Of a DNA stretch of 64,000 bases, positions 36,326 to 46,089 are shown in pieces. The translations under genes and the position numbers were made by a program. The first letter of the stretch is position 1. Every line of letters starts with the position of its first letter. Origin of the DNA: an uncultured Prevotellaceae bacterium (lineage in GTDB: Bacteria > Bacteroidota > Bacteroidia > Bacteroidales > Bacteroidaceae); assembly GCA_902779455.1 (NCBI GenBank), contig CACZBS010000023.1, positions 1-64,000 of the forward strand, given 5' to 3'. The notes under the pieces are model-generated. The model did not search any database and was not told the DNA's origin. It saw only the letters and a program-made list of their open reading frames with translations.

Positions 36326-37747
36326 ATGTATAGCACAGACGACGAATACTTCGATAGCGACGAGTTTCGCGAGATGCTCGCTACGTACGAGGAGGCTGTC
36401 AGCCAAGGACAGCCCGTCTTCCTCGATGCCGACGAGCTGGCCGAGATTGCCGACTACTATCAGATGACGGGACATGCCGACCAGGCCGACGAGGCCATCA
36501 CGCTGGCCCTGAGTCTTTCGCCTGGTGCTGTCATGCCTCTGGTCTACAAGATCCACGAAGCGCTCTACTACGGCCGCACGGACGAGGCGGAGCAGCTGCT
36601 CGACCAGATCATCGAGAAGGACTCGCCCGACTACGTCTACGCCGAGGGCGAGATCATGCTGGCCAAGGGCCAGGACCGTGAGGCCGACGCTTTCTTCAAG
36701 GATCAGTTCAAGACGATGCCCCCATCGGAATATCAGGACTTCATCATCGACGTGGCCAACATCATGCAGGACTATGGCTATGCCGAACGGGCCATGCAAT
36801 GGATGAAGCGGGCCCATCATGAAGACTCGGCCGAATACAAAGAACTGATGGCCCGCACGCTCTTCGGACTGGGGAAATACGACGACAGCGAGAAGCTCTG
36901 GACTGAGCTCATCGACGACAACCCCTTCTCGAAGCGCTACTGGAATGCGCTGGCCTCCGCACAGTTCATGAACGAGGACTACTCCAACGCCGTCGAGTCG
37001 AGCGAATACGCCCTGGCCATCGACCCCGAGGACCCCGACGGACTGGTGGCCAAGGCCAACAGCCTCTACCGGCTGGGCAACTTCGAACAGGCCCTCGAGT
37101 TCTTCCGAAGATATAGCGAGCAGGTGCCCGACGACGAGTTTGCACTCATGAACCAGGGCACGTGCCTGGTCAACCTGGAGCGCACCGACGAGGCTATCGA
37201 CATGCTCAGAAAGGCTTTGGAGACGGCACCGGACGACTCGCCCTACCTGCCCGACATCTATCAGGAGCTCGCCTTCGCCTACAGCGAAAACGGATGCTAC
37301 GACGAGGCCATCCGATGGCTCGAGAAGACCAAGCCGCTCGAGTGCGACCACGTGCAGGTGCTTGTCGTCAAGGGCCACATCCTGCTGGCCGCCAACCGCA
37401 TGAAGGAGGCCGAGACGTGCTTCCGCGATGCCGTCCTGGCCAGCGACAGCCCTCACCAGACGTTGCTCCGCATCATCGTGTCGCTCTACGACAACAAGTA
37501 TGTCGAGACGTCCTATGCCCTCTTCAAGAAGTTCTTCCTCATCGTCCCTGAGGGCTTTGCCGATGGCTATGCCTACATGGCCCTCTGCTGCTACGACCTG
37601 AAGAAGTGGGACGAATTCCTCCACTATCTGAAGGAGGCCTGCCTGGTCAATCCCAAGGAATGTCAGACAGCCCTGGCCCATCTCTTCCCTGAGGACGTGA
37701 AGCCTGAGGACTATTATCAGTACATGATTACGAAACTAAAAAAGTAA
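36326..37747 (+). CDS. TPR repeat protein
   Basis: The 473-residue acidic protein has no leader and consists almost wholly of helix-turn-helix TPR units, for example YWNALASAQFMNEDYSNAVESSEYALAIDP (seen in part), LVAKANSLYRLGNFEQALEFF and YQELAFAYSENGCYDEAIRWLEK. About ten units are visible. TPR proteins hold protein complexes together; the partner here is unknown. It lies 18 bp after glnS and 17 bp before the DedA gene, in one operon. Confidence 0.85.
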   Translation: MYSTDDEYFDSDEFREMLATYEEAVSQGQPVFLDADELAEIADYYQMTGHADQADEAITLALSLSPGAVMPLVYKIHEALYYGRTDEAEQLLDQIIEKDSPDYVYAEGEIMLAKGQDREADAFFKDQFKTMPPSEYQDFIIDVANIMQDYGYAERAMQWMKRAHHEDSAEYKELMARTLFGLGKYDDSEKLWTELIDDNPFSKRYWNALASAQFMNEDYSNAVESSEYALAIDPEDPDGLVAKANSLYRLGNFEQALEFFRRYSEQVPDDEFALMNQGTCLVNLERTDEAIDMLRKALETAPDDSPYLPDIYQELAFAYSENGCYDEAIRWLEKTKPLECDHVQVLVVKGHILLAANRMKEAETCFRDAVLASDSPHQTLLRIIVSLYDNKYVETSYALFKKFFLIVPEGFADGYAYMALCCYDLKKWDEFLHYLKEACLVNPKECQTALAHLFPEDVKPEDYYQYMITKLKK

Positions 37748-37764
37748 CAGAACCCTAAACCACA

Positions 37765-38388
37765 GTGATCACATCTCTGCTCAACAACCTGAACTACGGC
37801 ACCATCCTGCTGCTGATGCTCCTCGAGAGCACCATCATACCCGTGCCGTCGGAACTCGTCGTGGCACCCGCCGCCTACCATGCCGCCTCGGGCTCGCTCA
37901 ACGTCGTGCTCGTCGTCCTCTTCGCCACCATCGGGGCCGGCATCGGTGCCAGCATCAACTATATGGTGGCGCTCTATGTGGGCCGCCCCGTCATCTACAA
38001 ATTCGCCAACAGCCGGTGGGGCCACATGTGCCTGCTCAACCAGGAGAAGGTGGAGAAGAGCGAGCGCTACTTCGACGACCACGGCGTCGTAGCCACACTC
38101 ACCGGCCGCCTCATCCCCGGCATCCGCCATCTCATCTCGTTGCCCGCAGGCCTGGCCCGGATGAACTATTGGAAGTTCCTCGTCTACACCCTCATCGGTG
38201 CCGGCGTATGGCACACCATCCTTGCTGCCCTCGGATGGTATCTGCACAGCGTCGTCCCCGAGGATCAGCTGGCCGACACTATCGAGCGCTACAACCACTA
38301 CATCGTCCTGACCATCGTGGCCGTCGTCATGTTGGCTGCCGCCTGGTTCATCATCCGTCGACGCAATCATCACACCACAAATCCCTGA
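37765..38388 (+). CDS. DedA-family membrane protein
   Basis: The 207-residue protein has the DedA/VTT pattern: LLLMLLESTIIPVPSELVV near the N-terminus, the conserved glycine-rich loop (IGAGIGASINYMVALYVGR) and GRLIPGIRHLISLPAGLARM. Several membrane spans follow. These proteins move undecaprenyl phosphate or phospholipids across the inner membrane. The start is a GTG at 37765; no ATG is available nearby. Its place ahead of nucleotide-sugar genes fits a lipid-carrier recycling role (inference). Confidence 0.88.
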   Translation: MITSLLNNLNYGTILLLMLLESTIIPVPSELVVAPAAYHAASGSLNVVLVVLFATIGAGIGASINYMVALYVGRPVIYKFANSRWGHMCLLNQEKVEKSERYFDDHGVVATLTGRLIPGIRHLISLPAGLARMNYWKFLVYTLIGAGVWHTILAALGWYLHSVVPEDQLADTIERYNHYIVLTIVAVVMLAAAWFIIRRRNHHTTNP

Positions 38389-38393
38389 TACTT

Positions 38394-39458
38394 ATGAAGA
38401 CCAACAACCATCTCGTCATCATGGCTGGCGGCGTAGGAAGCCGCTTCTGGCCTATGAGCACTCAAGAGCAGCCCAAGCAGTTCATCGACGTGCTGGGTGT
38501 GGGCAAGACGCTCCTGCAGCTCACCGCCGAGCGCTTCGGAACGCTCATCGACCGCCGCAACATCTGGGTCGTCACCAACCAGAAGTATGTCGACATCGTC
38601 CGCCAGCAGTTGCCTGACATACCTGAGGGCAACATCCTTTGCGAGCCATGCCGGCGCAACACCGCCCCCTGCATCGCCTACGTCTCATGGCGCATCCGCA
38701 AGCAGGACCCCAAGGCCAATATCGTCGTCACGCCTTCCGACCATGTCGTGATGAACGTCCAGGAGTTCCAGCGCGTCATCCAGAGCTGCATGGCCTTCAC
38801 GGCCGACAGCGACGCCATCGTCACCCTCGGTATGAAGCCCAACCGCCCCGAGACGGGCTACGGCTACATCCAGGCCGACCTCTCCGCCTCGTCGCTGCGC
38901 AACAAGTCGATCTATCGCGTCGACTCATTCCGCGAGAAGCCCGACCTCGACACGGCCCGCGAATATATCAAGAAGAACAACTACTTCTGGAATGCAGGCA
39001 TCTTCATCTGGAACGTAGCCACCATCACCAATGCCTTCCGCATCTACCAGCCGAAGATCAGCAATCTCTTTGAGGCCATGATGCCCATACTGGGCACGCC
39101 CCAGGAGCAACAGGTCATCAATGAGCGCTTCCCGCTCTGCGAGAACATCTCCGTCGACTACGCCATCATGGAGAAAGCCGAGGAGATCTTCGTCTGTCCG
39201 GCCGACTTCGGATGGAGCGATCTCGGCACGTGGGGTTCGCTGCAGGCCCAGAGCCGTCGCGACCTCTACGGCAATGCCTGCATCGGCCCCGACATCAAGC
39301 TGTTCGAGACCCACAACTGCATCATCCATACCACCCAGGAGAAGCGCGTCGTCATCCAGGGTCTCGACGGTTTCATCGTGGCCGAGAACAACGACACCCT
39401 CCTGATATGCAAGCTCTCTGAAGAGCAGCGCATCAAACAATTCTCAGAAGAAAACTAA
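38394..39458 (+). CDS. manC: Mannose-1-phosphate guanylyltransferase
   Basis: The start at 38394 gives a 354-residue protein with the nucleotidyl-transfer signature IMAGGVGSRFWPMS and the pyrophosphorylase loop in EQPKQF. FREKPDLDTAREYI and WNAGIFIWN match the GDP-mannose group. It makes GDP-mannose from mannose-1-phosphate and GTP. The type II isomerase domain of long ManC proteins is absent. It directly precedes gmd by 3 bp, so it supplies the substrate for the next two enzymes. Confidence 0.94.
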   Translation: MKTNNHLVIMAGGVGSRFWPMSTQEQPKQFIDVLGVGKTLLQLTAERFGTLIDRRNIWVVTNQKYVDIVRQQLPDIPEGNILCEPCRRNTAPCIAYVSWRIRKQDPKANIVVTPSDHVVMNVQEFQRVIQSCMAFTADSDAIVTLGMKPNRPETGYGYIQADLSASSLRNKSIYRVDSFREKPDLDTAREYIKKNNYFWNAGIFIWNVATITNAFRIYQPKISNLFEAMMPILGTPQEQQVINERFPLCENISVDYAIMEKAEEIFVCPADFGWSDLGTWGSLQAQSRRDLYGNACIGPDIKLFETHNCIIHTTQEKRVVIQGLDGFIVAENNDTLLICKLSEEQRIKQFSEEN

Positions 39459-39461
39459 CAC

Positions 39462-40586
39462 ATGATGGAAAGAAAAGTAGCACTCATCACCGGCATCACC
39501 GGGCAGGACGGCTCTTATCTGGCCGAGTTCCTCATCGAGAAAGGCTATGAGGTGCACGGCCTCATGCGCCGTTCCTCATCATTCAACACCGGACGCATCG
39601 AGCACCTCTATCTCGACGAGTGGGTGCGCGACATGAAGAAGAAACGACTCGTCGAGCTCCACTGGAGCGACATGACCGACTCCTCCTCGCTCATACGCAT
39701 CATCAGCCAGGTGCAGCCCACGGAAATCTATAACCTCGCTGCCCAGAGCCATGTCAAGGTGTCGTTCGACGTGCCTGAATACACCGCCGAGACTGACGCC
39801 GTCGGCGTGCTGCGTCTCCTCGAAGCCGTGCGCATATGTGGCCTCGACAAGACGTGCCGCATCTATCAGGCCTCCACCTCCGAGCTCTTCGGACTCGTCC
39901 AGGAGGTGCCCCAAAGCGAGACCACACCCTTCTATCCCCGTTCGCCCTACGGCGTTGCCAAGCTCTATGGCTACTGGATCATGAAGAACTACCGCGAGTC
40001 GTACGACATGTTCTGCTGCAACGGCATCCTCTTCAACCACGAGAGTGAGCGCCGCGGCGAGACCTTCGTCACCCGCAAGATCACCCTCGCCGCCGCACGC
40101 ATCGCCCAGAGCCAACAGGACAAACTCTACCTGGGTAACCTCAACGCCCTGCGCGACTGGGGCTATGCGAAGGACTACGTCGAGTGCATGTGGCTCATCC
40201 TCCAGCAGCCACAGCCCGACGACTTCGTCATCGCCACAGGCGAATACCACTCTGTCCGCGAGTTCTGCACCCTCGCCTTCCGCCATGTGGGCATCGAACT
40301 CCGCTGGGAAGGCGAAGGGGTGAATGAGAAGGGTATCTGCGCAAAGACATTAGACACCAGACTCTCCGGGCTCTTCGAAGGCCAAGTTCTCGTCGAGGTC
40401 GACCCCAAGTACTTCCGCCCCGCAGAGGTGGAGCAGCTGCTTGGCAACCCTGCCAAGGCCAAAGAGAAACTGGGGTGGAACCCCCGCAAGACGTCGTTCA
40501 ACGACCTGGTGCGCATCATGGTCGAGCACGACATGAAGAAAGTCAAACGAATGTTCATCAAAGCGCAACTCGACGATGCTCAGTAA
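39462..40586 (+). CDS. gmd: GDP-mannose 4,6-dehydratase
   Basis: The 374-residue short-chain dehydrogenase has the NADP-binding motif [14 protein letters not shown] and the [14 protein letters not shown] segment typical of Gmd. The active site has a catalytic Thr-Glu region ([16 protein letters not shown]) and the YxxxK pair as [22 protein letters not shown] is characteristic. It converts GDP-mannose to GDP-4-keto-6-deoxymannose. The gene overlaps the next by 11 bp. Confidence 0.96.
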   Translation: MMERKVALITGITGQDGSYLAEFLIEKGYEVHGLMRRSSSFNTGRIEHLYLDEWVRDMKKKRLVELHWSDMTDSSSLIRIISQVQPTEIYNLAAQSHVKVSFDVPEYTAETDAVGVLRLLEAVRICGLDKTCRIYQASTSELFGLVQEVPQSETTPFYPRSPYGVAKLYGYWIMKNYRESYDMFCCNGILFNHESERRGETFVTRKITLAAARIAQSQQDKLYLGNLNALRDWGYAKDYVECMWLILQQPQPDDFVIATGEYHSVREFCTLAFRHVGIELRWEGEGVNEKGICAKTLDTRLSGLFEGQVLVEVDPKYFRPAEVEQLLGNPAKAKEKLGWNPRKTSFNDLVRIMVEHDMKKVKRMFIKAQLDDAQ

Positions 40587-41751
40587 GGATAGTAAGATTT
40601 ACGTCGCAGGCCACCGCGGGCTCGTAGGTTCCGCCATCTGGAACAACCTCCGGGCACGCGGCTACGACAACCTCATAGGTCGAACCCATAGCGAGCTTGA
40701 CCTCACCGACCAGCTGGCCGTCCGCGACTTCTTCGACCGCGAGCGCCCCGACGCCGTCGTTCTCGCCGCTGCCTTCGTCGGCGGCATCATGGCCAACTCC
40801 CTCTACCGGGCCGACTTCATCATGCAGAACATGCTCATCCAGTGCAACGTCATCGGCGAGTCCTATCGCCATGGCGTCAAGAAGCTCCTCTTCCTCGGCT
40901 CCACGTGCATCTACCCTAAGAACGCCCCCCAGCCCATGACTGAGGACTGCCTCCTCACCTCGCCACTGGAATACACCAACGAGGAGTATGCCATCGCCAA
41001 GATCGCAGGACTGAAGATGTGCGAGAGCTACAACCTGCAGTACGGCACCAACTACATCGCCGTCATGCCCACCAACCTCTACGGCCCCAACGACAACTTC
41101 CACCTCGAGAACTCCCACGTCATGCCCGCCATGATACGCAAGATCTATCTTGCCAAGCTCATCCACGACGGCGACTGGACGACCATCCGGCGCGACATGG
41201 ACCAACGGCCCGTCGAGGGCATCGACGGCCAGTCGGATCGTAACGACATCCTCAACGTCCTGGCACACTACGGCATCAGCGACAACCGCGTCAGCCTCTG
41301 GGGCACTGGCACACCGCTGCGCGAGTTCCTCTGGAGCGAGGACATGGCCGACGCCTCTGTCCACATCCTCCTCAACGTCGACTTCAGCGACATCATAGGC
41401 ATCGAGCGCTATTCCAGCGTCCACTACGGAGCAGCCGTCGACGGAGCCGTCGACCGCGATCACACCACAGGCCGAGGCGGGGCGCTGCCACAGCTCGGCG
41501 AGATCCGCAACTGCCACATCAACGTCGGCACCGGCCGCGAGCTCACCATCCGTCAGCTTGCCGAGCTCGTCGCCCAAACCGTGGGCTTCGAGGGCGACAT
41601 CGTCTTCGACACAACGAAGCCAGACGGCACAATGCGCAAGCTCATCAACGTCGACAAGCTCCACCGCCTCGGATGGACCCACAAAGTAGAGATTGAGGAA
41701 GGCGTCAGACGACTCTTCGAATGGTATAGAGAGGGGGTCTTCACTTTCTGA
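40576..41751 (+). CDS. fcl: GDP-L-fucose synthase
   Basis: The 391-residue protein has [12 protein letters not shown] at the NADP site, [16 protein letters not shown], and the catalytic YAIAK. It epimerises and reduces the Gmd product to GDP-L-fucose. It is longer than the roughly 320-residue enteric enzyme because of insertions around residues 190-240 ([28 protein letters not shown]) and 285-315. I believe such insertions are common in Bacteroidota. GDP-fucose feeds surface polysaccharide and protein O-glycan synthesis. Its end overlaps the convergent gene by 11 bp. Confidence 0.95.
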   Translation: MLSKDSKIYVAGHRGLVGSAIWNNLRARGYDNLIGRTHSELDLTDQLAVRDFFDRERPDAVVLAAAFVGGIMANSLYRADFIMQNMLIQCNVIGESYRHGVKKLLFLGSTCIYPKNAPQPMTEDCLLTSPLEYTNEEYAIAKIAGLKMCESYNLQYGTNYIAVMPTNLYGPNDNFHLENSHVMPAMIRKIYLAKLIHDGDWTTIRRDMDQRPVEGIDGQSDRNDILNVLAHYGISDNRVSLWGTGTPLREFLWSEDMADASVHILLNVDFSDIIGIERYSSVHYGAAVDGAVDRDHTTGRGGALPQLGEIRNCHINVGTGRELTIRQLAELVAQTVGFEGDIVFDTTKPDGTMRKLINVDKLHRLGWTHKVEIEEGVRRLFEWYREGVFTF

Positions 41752-42667
41752 ACACAAGCCACGGAATGATTCCTTTCCATTTCTTGTGCGGGTAATCCTC
41801 TATGTTGCCGATGTCATGGCGCTCACCGTCAGCTGTGCGGTAGAAGCCATAGTCGTAGCCACCAGTGATATAGATGGCATCAATGAACCCATATTCCCGC
41901 AGGGCATCAGCAAAATCCCATAGCGTCTCCTTATGGCGCGTGGCGATAAAGTAGAGCGTGTTGTCCTTACGGCCGATGGCACGGCGCTCCACCTTCCCAT
42001 GAAGATAGAAACGGTGGGGAATCACTCCGTTGCTGACCAGGATGAACTGCCGGAAGAAGCATCCGCCCTGCTCCATGCAATAGTCCTTCACCTTGTCGCT
42101 GCGCGAGATGCCGATCACCATCCGGTCGGCCACCATCGCCATATAGCCCAGACGGCTGCAGTCGCTTTGCAGCTCTTCGCCATCGACGACGAGCGATCCG
42201 AGATAGGTGCCGTCGGCCTGATGGTCTGCCGAACGGCTATAGAGGAAGACTGACGTGTCGGTCGTGTCAGGCTCCTCAAACTCAATACTGGCCCGCAGAC
42301 CGTGGATGGCGTAGAAATCGAGCGCCACACCAAGGATGCTGTCGCTCGAGAGGACCACCTCGGCCCTTTCCTTCACCGGCTCCGCCTGCAGCTTACTGAT
42401 GTTCTCACTGGGCGACGTGGAAATGGGCACACCTATGTTCATGTAATAATTCCATACCTTGTAAGCAGAGAAAGCAACGATGACCGTCAAGGCGATGATC
42501 AGGGCTTCCAAGATGCCGCGAAGCCATCGCCGCCCAGGCTTTTCCTTGCGGCCGGTCTCTACTGGAGGGCGAGTTTCGTCGTCAGTCTCGATGATGAACT
42601 CAGGAACCTCGGGCTCCCTGCTGAAATCGTTGAGACTGCTGTCTGTCTTGTCAAAGATTTCACTCAT
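41741..42667 (-). CDS. Membrane-anchored phosphodiester-glycosidase-like protein
   Basis: The 308-residue protein has a cytoplasmic Pro/Glu-rich start (1-50), one membrane helix (about 51-70, GILEALIIALTVIVAFSAY) and an extracytoplasmic domain. This domain carries GGCFFRQFILVSNG, ERRAIGRKDNTLYFIAT, LWDFADALREYG and a AIYITGGYDYGF segment, resembling NAGPA/phosphodiester glycosidase folds, in which LDGG usually stands where TGG is here. It could act on polysaccharide or cell-wall phosphodiesters. It overlaps the LytTR gene by 4 bp, indicating one operon. Confidence 0.65.
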   Translation of the reverse strand: MSEIFDKTDSSLNDFSREPEVPEFIIETDDETRPPVETGRKEKPGRRWLRGILEALIIALTVIVAFSAYKVWNYYMNIGVPISTSPSENISKLQAEPVKERAEVVLSSDSILGVALDFYAIHGLRASIEFEEPDTTDTSVFLYSRSADHQADGTYLGSLVVDGEELQSDCSRLGYMAMVADRMVIGISRSDKVKDYCMEQGGCFFRQFILVSNGVIPHRFYLHGKVERRAIGRKDNTLYFIATRHKETLWDFADALREYGFIDAIYITGGYDYGFYRTADGERHDIGNIEDYPHKKWKGIIPWLVFRK

Positions 42668-43101
42668 AGCGTTTCTCCTCCTTTCATGTTTTCAAGTTGT
42701 TCTTTCAGCTGCTTCAAGGCATCGCGTGCCACCTTTACCACATAAATGTCCCTTCCCGTCGCCGCTTCCTTGTTTCGGTCGGGGCGATTGGCAAAAGGAT
42801 GTTGTTGCACTGGTTCGCGAGTCAGATGTTTCCCGCCGAAGACGATGGTCTGATCGATGAGGTCAATGACCTGCACATACTGACGGTTGACGATAAGGCT
42901 CCTGCCTACACGAATGAACATATCGGCACACTTCAGCAACCGGAAATTGTCCTCAAAGTGATGCAGCTGGAAGGTCATCTTGCGCTGGCGCCCATTGATG
43001 AGCACAAGGTCGCAATAGTTCCCGTCAGCCTTCACATAGACGATTTCGTCGACAGCCACACGCATCAGAAGTGTTGAGGTCCTGATTCTAAACCACTCCA
43101 T
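42664..43101 (-). CDS. LytTR DNA-binding protein without receiver
   Basis: The first 95 residues form a LytTR domain (RVAVDEIVYVKADGNYCDLVL, FRLLKCADMFIRVGRSLIVNRQYV). There is no response-regulator receiver domain in front of it. The C-terminal 50 residues are polar and end in a helix (DALKQLKEQLENM). Stand-alone LytTR proteins are often transcription regulators controlled by a membrane partner; the overlapping downstream membrane gene is a candidate partner (inference). Confidence 0.85.
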   Translation of the reverse strand: MEWFRIRTSTLLMRVAVDEIVYVKADGNYCDLVLINGRQRKMTFQLHHFEDNFRLLKCADMFIRVGRSLIVNRQYVQVIDLIDQTIVFGGKHLTREPVQQHPFANRPDRNKEAATGRDIYVVKVARDALKQLKEQLENMKGGETL

Positions 43102-43130
43102 ACGTCGTTCGTTTTCTTCTTTTTTATTTG

Positions 43131-43138
43131 CAAAGATA
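43131..43138 (-). promoter_or_regulatory. -7 box for the LytTR operon
   Basis: TATCTTTG on the minus strand, 30 bp before the start codon; -33 not recognised. Confidence 0.55.
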
Positions 43139-43307
43139 CTGCTTTTTTCGCAATCATCCGTCTAATTCAAGATATTTAACCTGCAAAAATCCACAATAGC
43201 AAGGGCTTCTTTTCATTGCTTTTTTCCGGCTCATCCTTCTTTGTTGTTTTGTGCTGCCTTGAGCACCGCTATGGTGACACAAAGCAGCACGATTTCCACA
43301 TATGCCA

Positions 43308-43664
43308 TCACAGATACTGGTTCACCAAGCGTTTGATCAGTCTCGTCACTTCGCCAATCGAGGCTTTACGATAGAGTTTACCTTCCACGCGGTCGACCAC
43401 CTCAAAGCTGGTCGTCTTGATCTTTGCGGCATCCGCCACGTCATAGTCCTTGGCGTCGCAGGGCGAGTAGACCTCACACTGCATCCCGCTCTTCTTGTAG
43501 TAGATGGTCAGCGTGCGCCCGTCGTTGAACTCAGTAGTCTGTTTCACCACAATATTCTGCGGCACCATTTTCTTCACGCTGTCCTTGTCAGTTTTCGCAC
43601 TGGCGGGCGTCGATGTCATCATGCTCATGAGCACGACCATCAAGGTCATCAGTAATTGTTTCAT
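43308..43664 (-). CDS. Small exported protein of unknown function
   Basis: The start at 43664 (MKQLLMTLMVVLMSMMTSTPASA) gives a signal peptide and a 118-residue protein. The mature part is basic and beta-rich (NIVVKQTTEFNDGRTLTIYYKK, SFEVVDRVEGKLYRKA). No family was recognised. A -7 box TAACTTTG lies at 43698-43691 on the same strand. Beyond the gene, a hairpin GTGCTGC (43251-43257)/GCAGCAC (43284-43290) may end the transcript. Confidence 0.65.
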   Translation of the reverse strand: MKQLLMTLMVVLMSMMTSTPASAKTDKDSVKKMVPQNIVVKQTTEFNDGRTLTIYYKKSGMQCEVYSPCDAKDYDVADAAKIKTTSFEVVDRVEGKLYRKASIGEVTRLIKRLVNQYL

Positions 43665-43788
43665 CTTTTGTCTTTTATCATTTGACACTGCAAAGTTACG
43701 AATACTTTCTAAGCCATGAAAATCTTTCACGTTGCGCAGTATGAACAGGCGGGTTATTTGTATGAAAGTGAAAACTGTGAACAATGAA

Positions 43789-45156
43789 CTAACATTTCCC
43801 CTTCGTATTTGCCAGCAGAGACTCCAGCACGGGGAGCATGCGGTTCAGTTGTCCGTAGCGTATCATGAAGTTCCAGAACGGCTCCATCTTCTTCCAGCCG
43901 CCCATGTAGAACAGATGGGCCAGCTGCTGCTTCAGATTGTCGTGGCCAAAGCTGGCGCGGAAGATGTTGCTCCAGGAATAGAACTCCTTGTAGGCCCAGT
44001 CGTAGCCCTGCTTCAGTTCCTCGGCAGTGAGTCCTATGGTCTTGTAGACGACCGTGCGCGTGTCGTACTGGCTCCAGTCGTAAGAGGTGATGCGGCCGTC
44101 GCGCTCCATCTGCTGGAACAGGCGTGTGCCGGGATAGGGCGTGAGGATATGGAAGGTGGCCGTGGTGATGCTGTGCTCGATGCCCCACTCCACTGTTCGG
44201 CGGAACACGTCCTTGTCGTCGTGATCAAGGCCGAACACGAAGCTGCCGTTGATCATGATGCCCAGGCTATGCAGTCGCTCGACAGCTGCCACATAGTCCT
44301 TCGAGAGATTCTGCAGCTTATTGCTCGAGCGCAGATTCTCTGGCGAGAAGGTCTCGAAGCCGAGGAAGACACTGCGCAGCCCAGCCTCGGCAGCCTTCTC
44401 TATCAGGTCGCCCTTCAGCACGGAGGCCACCGTGGCAGCACTCTGGAAGACGCGCCCCATGCCGCGCATGCCCTCAAACAGTTCCCTCGCGAAATGCGGA
44501 CTGCCCAACAGGTGGTCGTCGAGGAAATAGAGGTGGCGGCCTGGCAGGCGGTCTATCTCAGTCAGGGCCTCATCGACGCGTTGCATATAGAACGACTTGC
44601 CCTCGCCATAGAACGCATCCTTATAGCAGAAGTCGCAGTGATGCGGACAGCCGCGCGACACGACGAGCGAGTTGGGCACGAAGTATTTCTCGCGCTTGAT
44701 GAGGTCGCGTCGGACGGGCGGGATGTTCTCTATCGACCGCCAACGCGCCACATAGCGCTTCTGCGGATGGCCGGCCCGCAGGTCACTGACGAAGCGCGGG
44801 AAGGCCTCCTCGCCTGGTCCCAGAAGAATCGTGTCGGCATGCTGCGCCGCCTCGTCGGGCAGCGACGTGACGTGCAGGCCGCCCATGGCCACATAGGTGC
44901 CCTTCTGTCGATAGTGGTCGGCAATGCGATAGGCCCGGTAGGCATTGGTCACATACACCTGTATGCACACCAGGTCAGGCTCGTCGTCGAGCGTCAGCCG
45001 CTCCACATGCTGGTCCACGATCTCCACTTCGTCGTCGTCGCCAAAGTAGGCAGCCAGCGTGGCCAGCCCCAGCGGCGGAAACAGCGAGTACTTGATGGGG
45101 CGCCAATAGGGGCTCTCGGCTTCCTGCAAGGCTGGCAGTATCATTTTTACTTTCAT
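43789..45156 (-). CDS. B12-binding-type radical SAM protein
   Basis: The 455-residue protein has an N-terminal cobalamin-binding-like domain (MILPALQEAE, LGLATLAAYFGDD, AMGGLHVTSLPDEA) and a radical SAM domain with the cluster motif CPHHCDFC near residue 170. GFETFSPENL and FHILTPYPGTRLFQQM are typical of the BchE/MiaB-like group. The classic B12 DxHxxG motif is not evident, so cobalamin use is uncertain. Substrate unknown; relatives modify lipids, hopanoids and antibiotics. It has its own promoter. Confidence 0.85.
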   Translation of the reverse strand: MKVKMILPALQEAESPYWRPIKYSLFPPLGLATLAAYFGDDDEVEIVDQHVERLTLDDEPDLVCIQVYVTNAYRAYRIADHYRQKGTYVAMGGLHVTSLPDEAAQHADTILLGPGEEAFPRFVSDLRAGHPQKRYVARWRSIENIPPVRRDLIKREKYFVPNSLVVSRGCPHHCDFCYKDAFYGEGKSFYMQRVDEALTEIDRLPGRHLYFLDDHLLGSPHFARELFEGMRGMGRVFQSAATVASVLKGDLIEKAAEAGLRSVFLGFETFSPENLRSSNKLQNLSKDYVAAVERLHSLGIMINGSFVFGLDHDDKDVFRRTVEWGIEHSITTATFHILTPYPGTRLFQQMERDGRITSYDWSQYDTRTVVYKTIGLTAEELKQGYDWAYKEFYSWSNIFRASFGHDNLKQQLAHLFYMGGWKKMEPFWNFMIRYGQLNRMLPVLESLLANTKGKC

Positions 45157-45192
45157 GGGCTTACTTAATCAGATTCTTTGATTTCTATGATG

Positions 45193-45224
45193 CAAAATTA
45201 CTATTCTATCCCTCTCCATCCAAA
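45193..45224 (-). promoter_or_regulatory. Promoter for the radical SAM gene
   Basis: On the minus strand TTTG (45224-45221) and TAATTTTG (45200-45193), spacer 20 bp. Confidence 0.7.
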
Positions 45225-45243
45225 ACAAACAGATGACGTTGTA

Positions 45244-46089
45244 TCAATTGACCGTTTTTTTGTATGAGATTCGCAACAAGCGACTCGCAAAAAGAATGTT
45301 ACCTATTGTCAGAACTAGGAACAGAAGGATAAAAATCATGTAGTTCACGTTGTTATATGTTGTATGCCAGTCCAAAGCTAAGACTATTAGCTCGTGATAG
45401 CAGAGGTCAAATGCTTTTTCCAATGGCATGGCATAGTGACGGTATATCATCCAAAAGCCTATTAGGTAGACCAAACTATATAAAATACCAACAGACATAA
45501 GCAACCCTCTTGACACCGTTCTTCTTTGTCTGAAAATCTTTATCGTGGCCCAAGTGAGCCAAAGGGCTGACAGAAGACATATTCCTGCCTCCATGTAGAT
45601 ATTTCCTATGACACATATTTCTTTATATGTCAGTCCCCAGGCAACGCCTCCGGCTCCCATTACTCCACAGCAAGCAGCAAAGAAACCTTGATCGAAAGAA
45701 CAACCTGTTGCCATACTAATGGCAATTCCTATCAGCATAATCACTAACAAAAACAATGTGAACGCTCCAAGAATCCATTTCCAAACATGTTGCTTATCAA
45801 TGATTCTTACGGTTGCGAACATCATCAAGCTAAGGATGATGCATCCCGATAATGACGCAAAGCAAATATATTTCTGATAGCTATGGATTGATTGCCCATA
45901 CTTGTCAAATAGCGACATCATATAGTCTGCGTGGAAGAACGCACTGATAAGTGTTGCTTCCAACATACCACACAGGAAGACCAATGTAAAGGAAAACAGG
46001 TCTTTTTCCCGGAAATATCTGCCCACACTTGCAATAAGGGCAGGAAGCATACTGGCTGCTGCCAGAAGGATGGAGGTCGTTATTGACAT
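45244..46089 (-). CDS. Multi-pass membrane protein, last gene of the DUF4846 operon
   Basis: The 281-residue protein has about seven hydrophobic segments (for example LVFLCGMLEATLISAFF, WILGAFTLFLLVIMLIGIAI). The segment GLTYKEICVIGNIYMEAGICLLSAL and the C-terminal part from HYAMPLEKAFDLCYHEL onward are closely matched by the broken gene at 48956-49413, so the two are paralogues. Its start codon overlaps the stop of the CHAP-like gene (TAATG), which means coupled translation. No named family was recognised. A membrane immunity or partner protein for the CHAP enzyme is one possibility. Confidence 0.6.
   Translation of the reverse strand: MSITTSILLAAASMLPALIASVGRYFREKDLFSFTLVFLCGMLEATLISAFFHADYMMSLFDKYGQSIHSYQKYICFASLSGCIILSLMMFATVRIIDKQHVWKWILGAFTLFLLVIMLIGIAISMATGCSFDQGFFAACCGVMGAGGVAWGLTYKEICVIGNIYMEAGICLLSALWLTWATIKIFRQRRTVSRGLLMSVGILYSLVYLIGFWMIYRHYAMPLEKAFDLCYHELIVLALDWHTTYNNVNYMIFILLFLVLTIGNILFASRLLRISYKKTVN

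Noticed and set aside
43251-43290. Hairpin near 43.27 kb as a strong terminator
   Set aside because: The stem is good, but on the minus strand it is followed by A-rich and not T-rich DNA, so it is only mentioned with the neighbouring gene.
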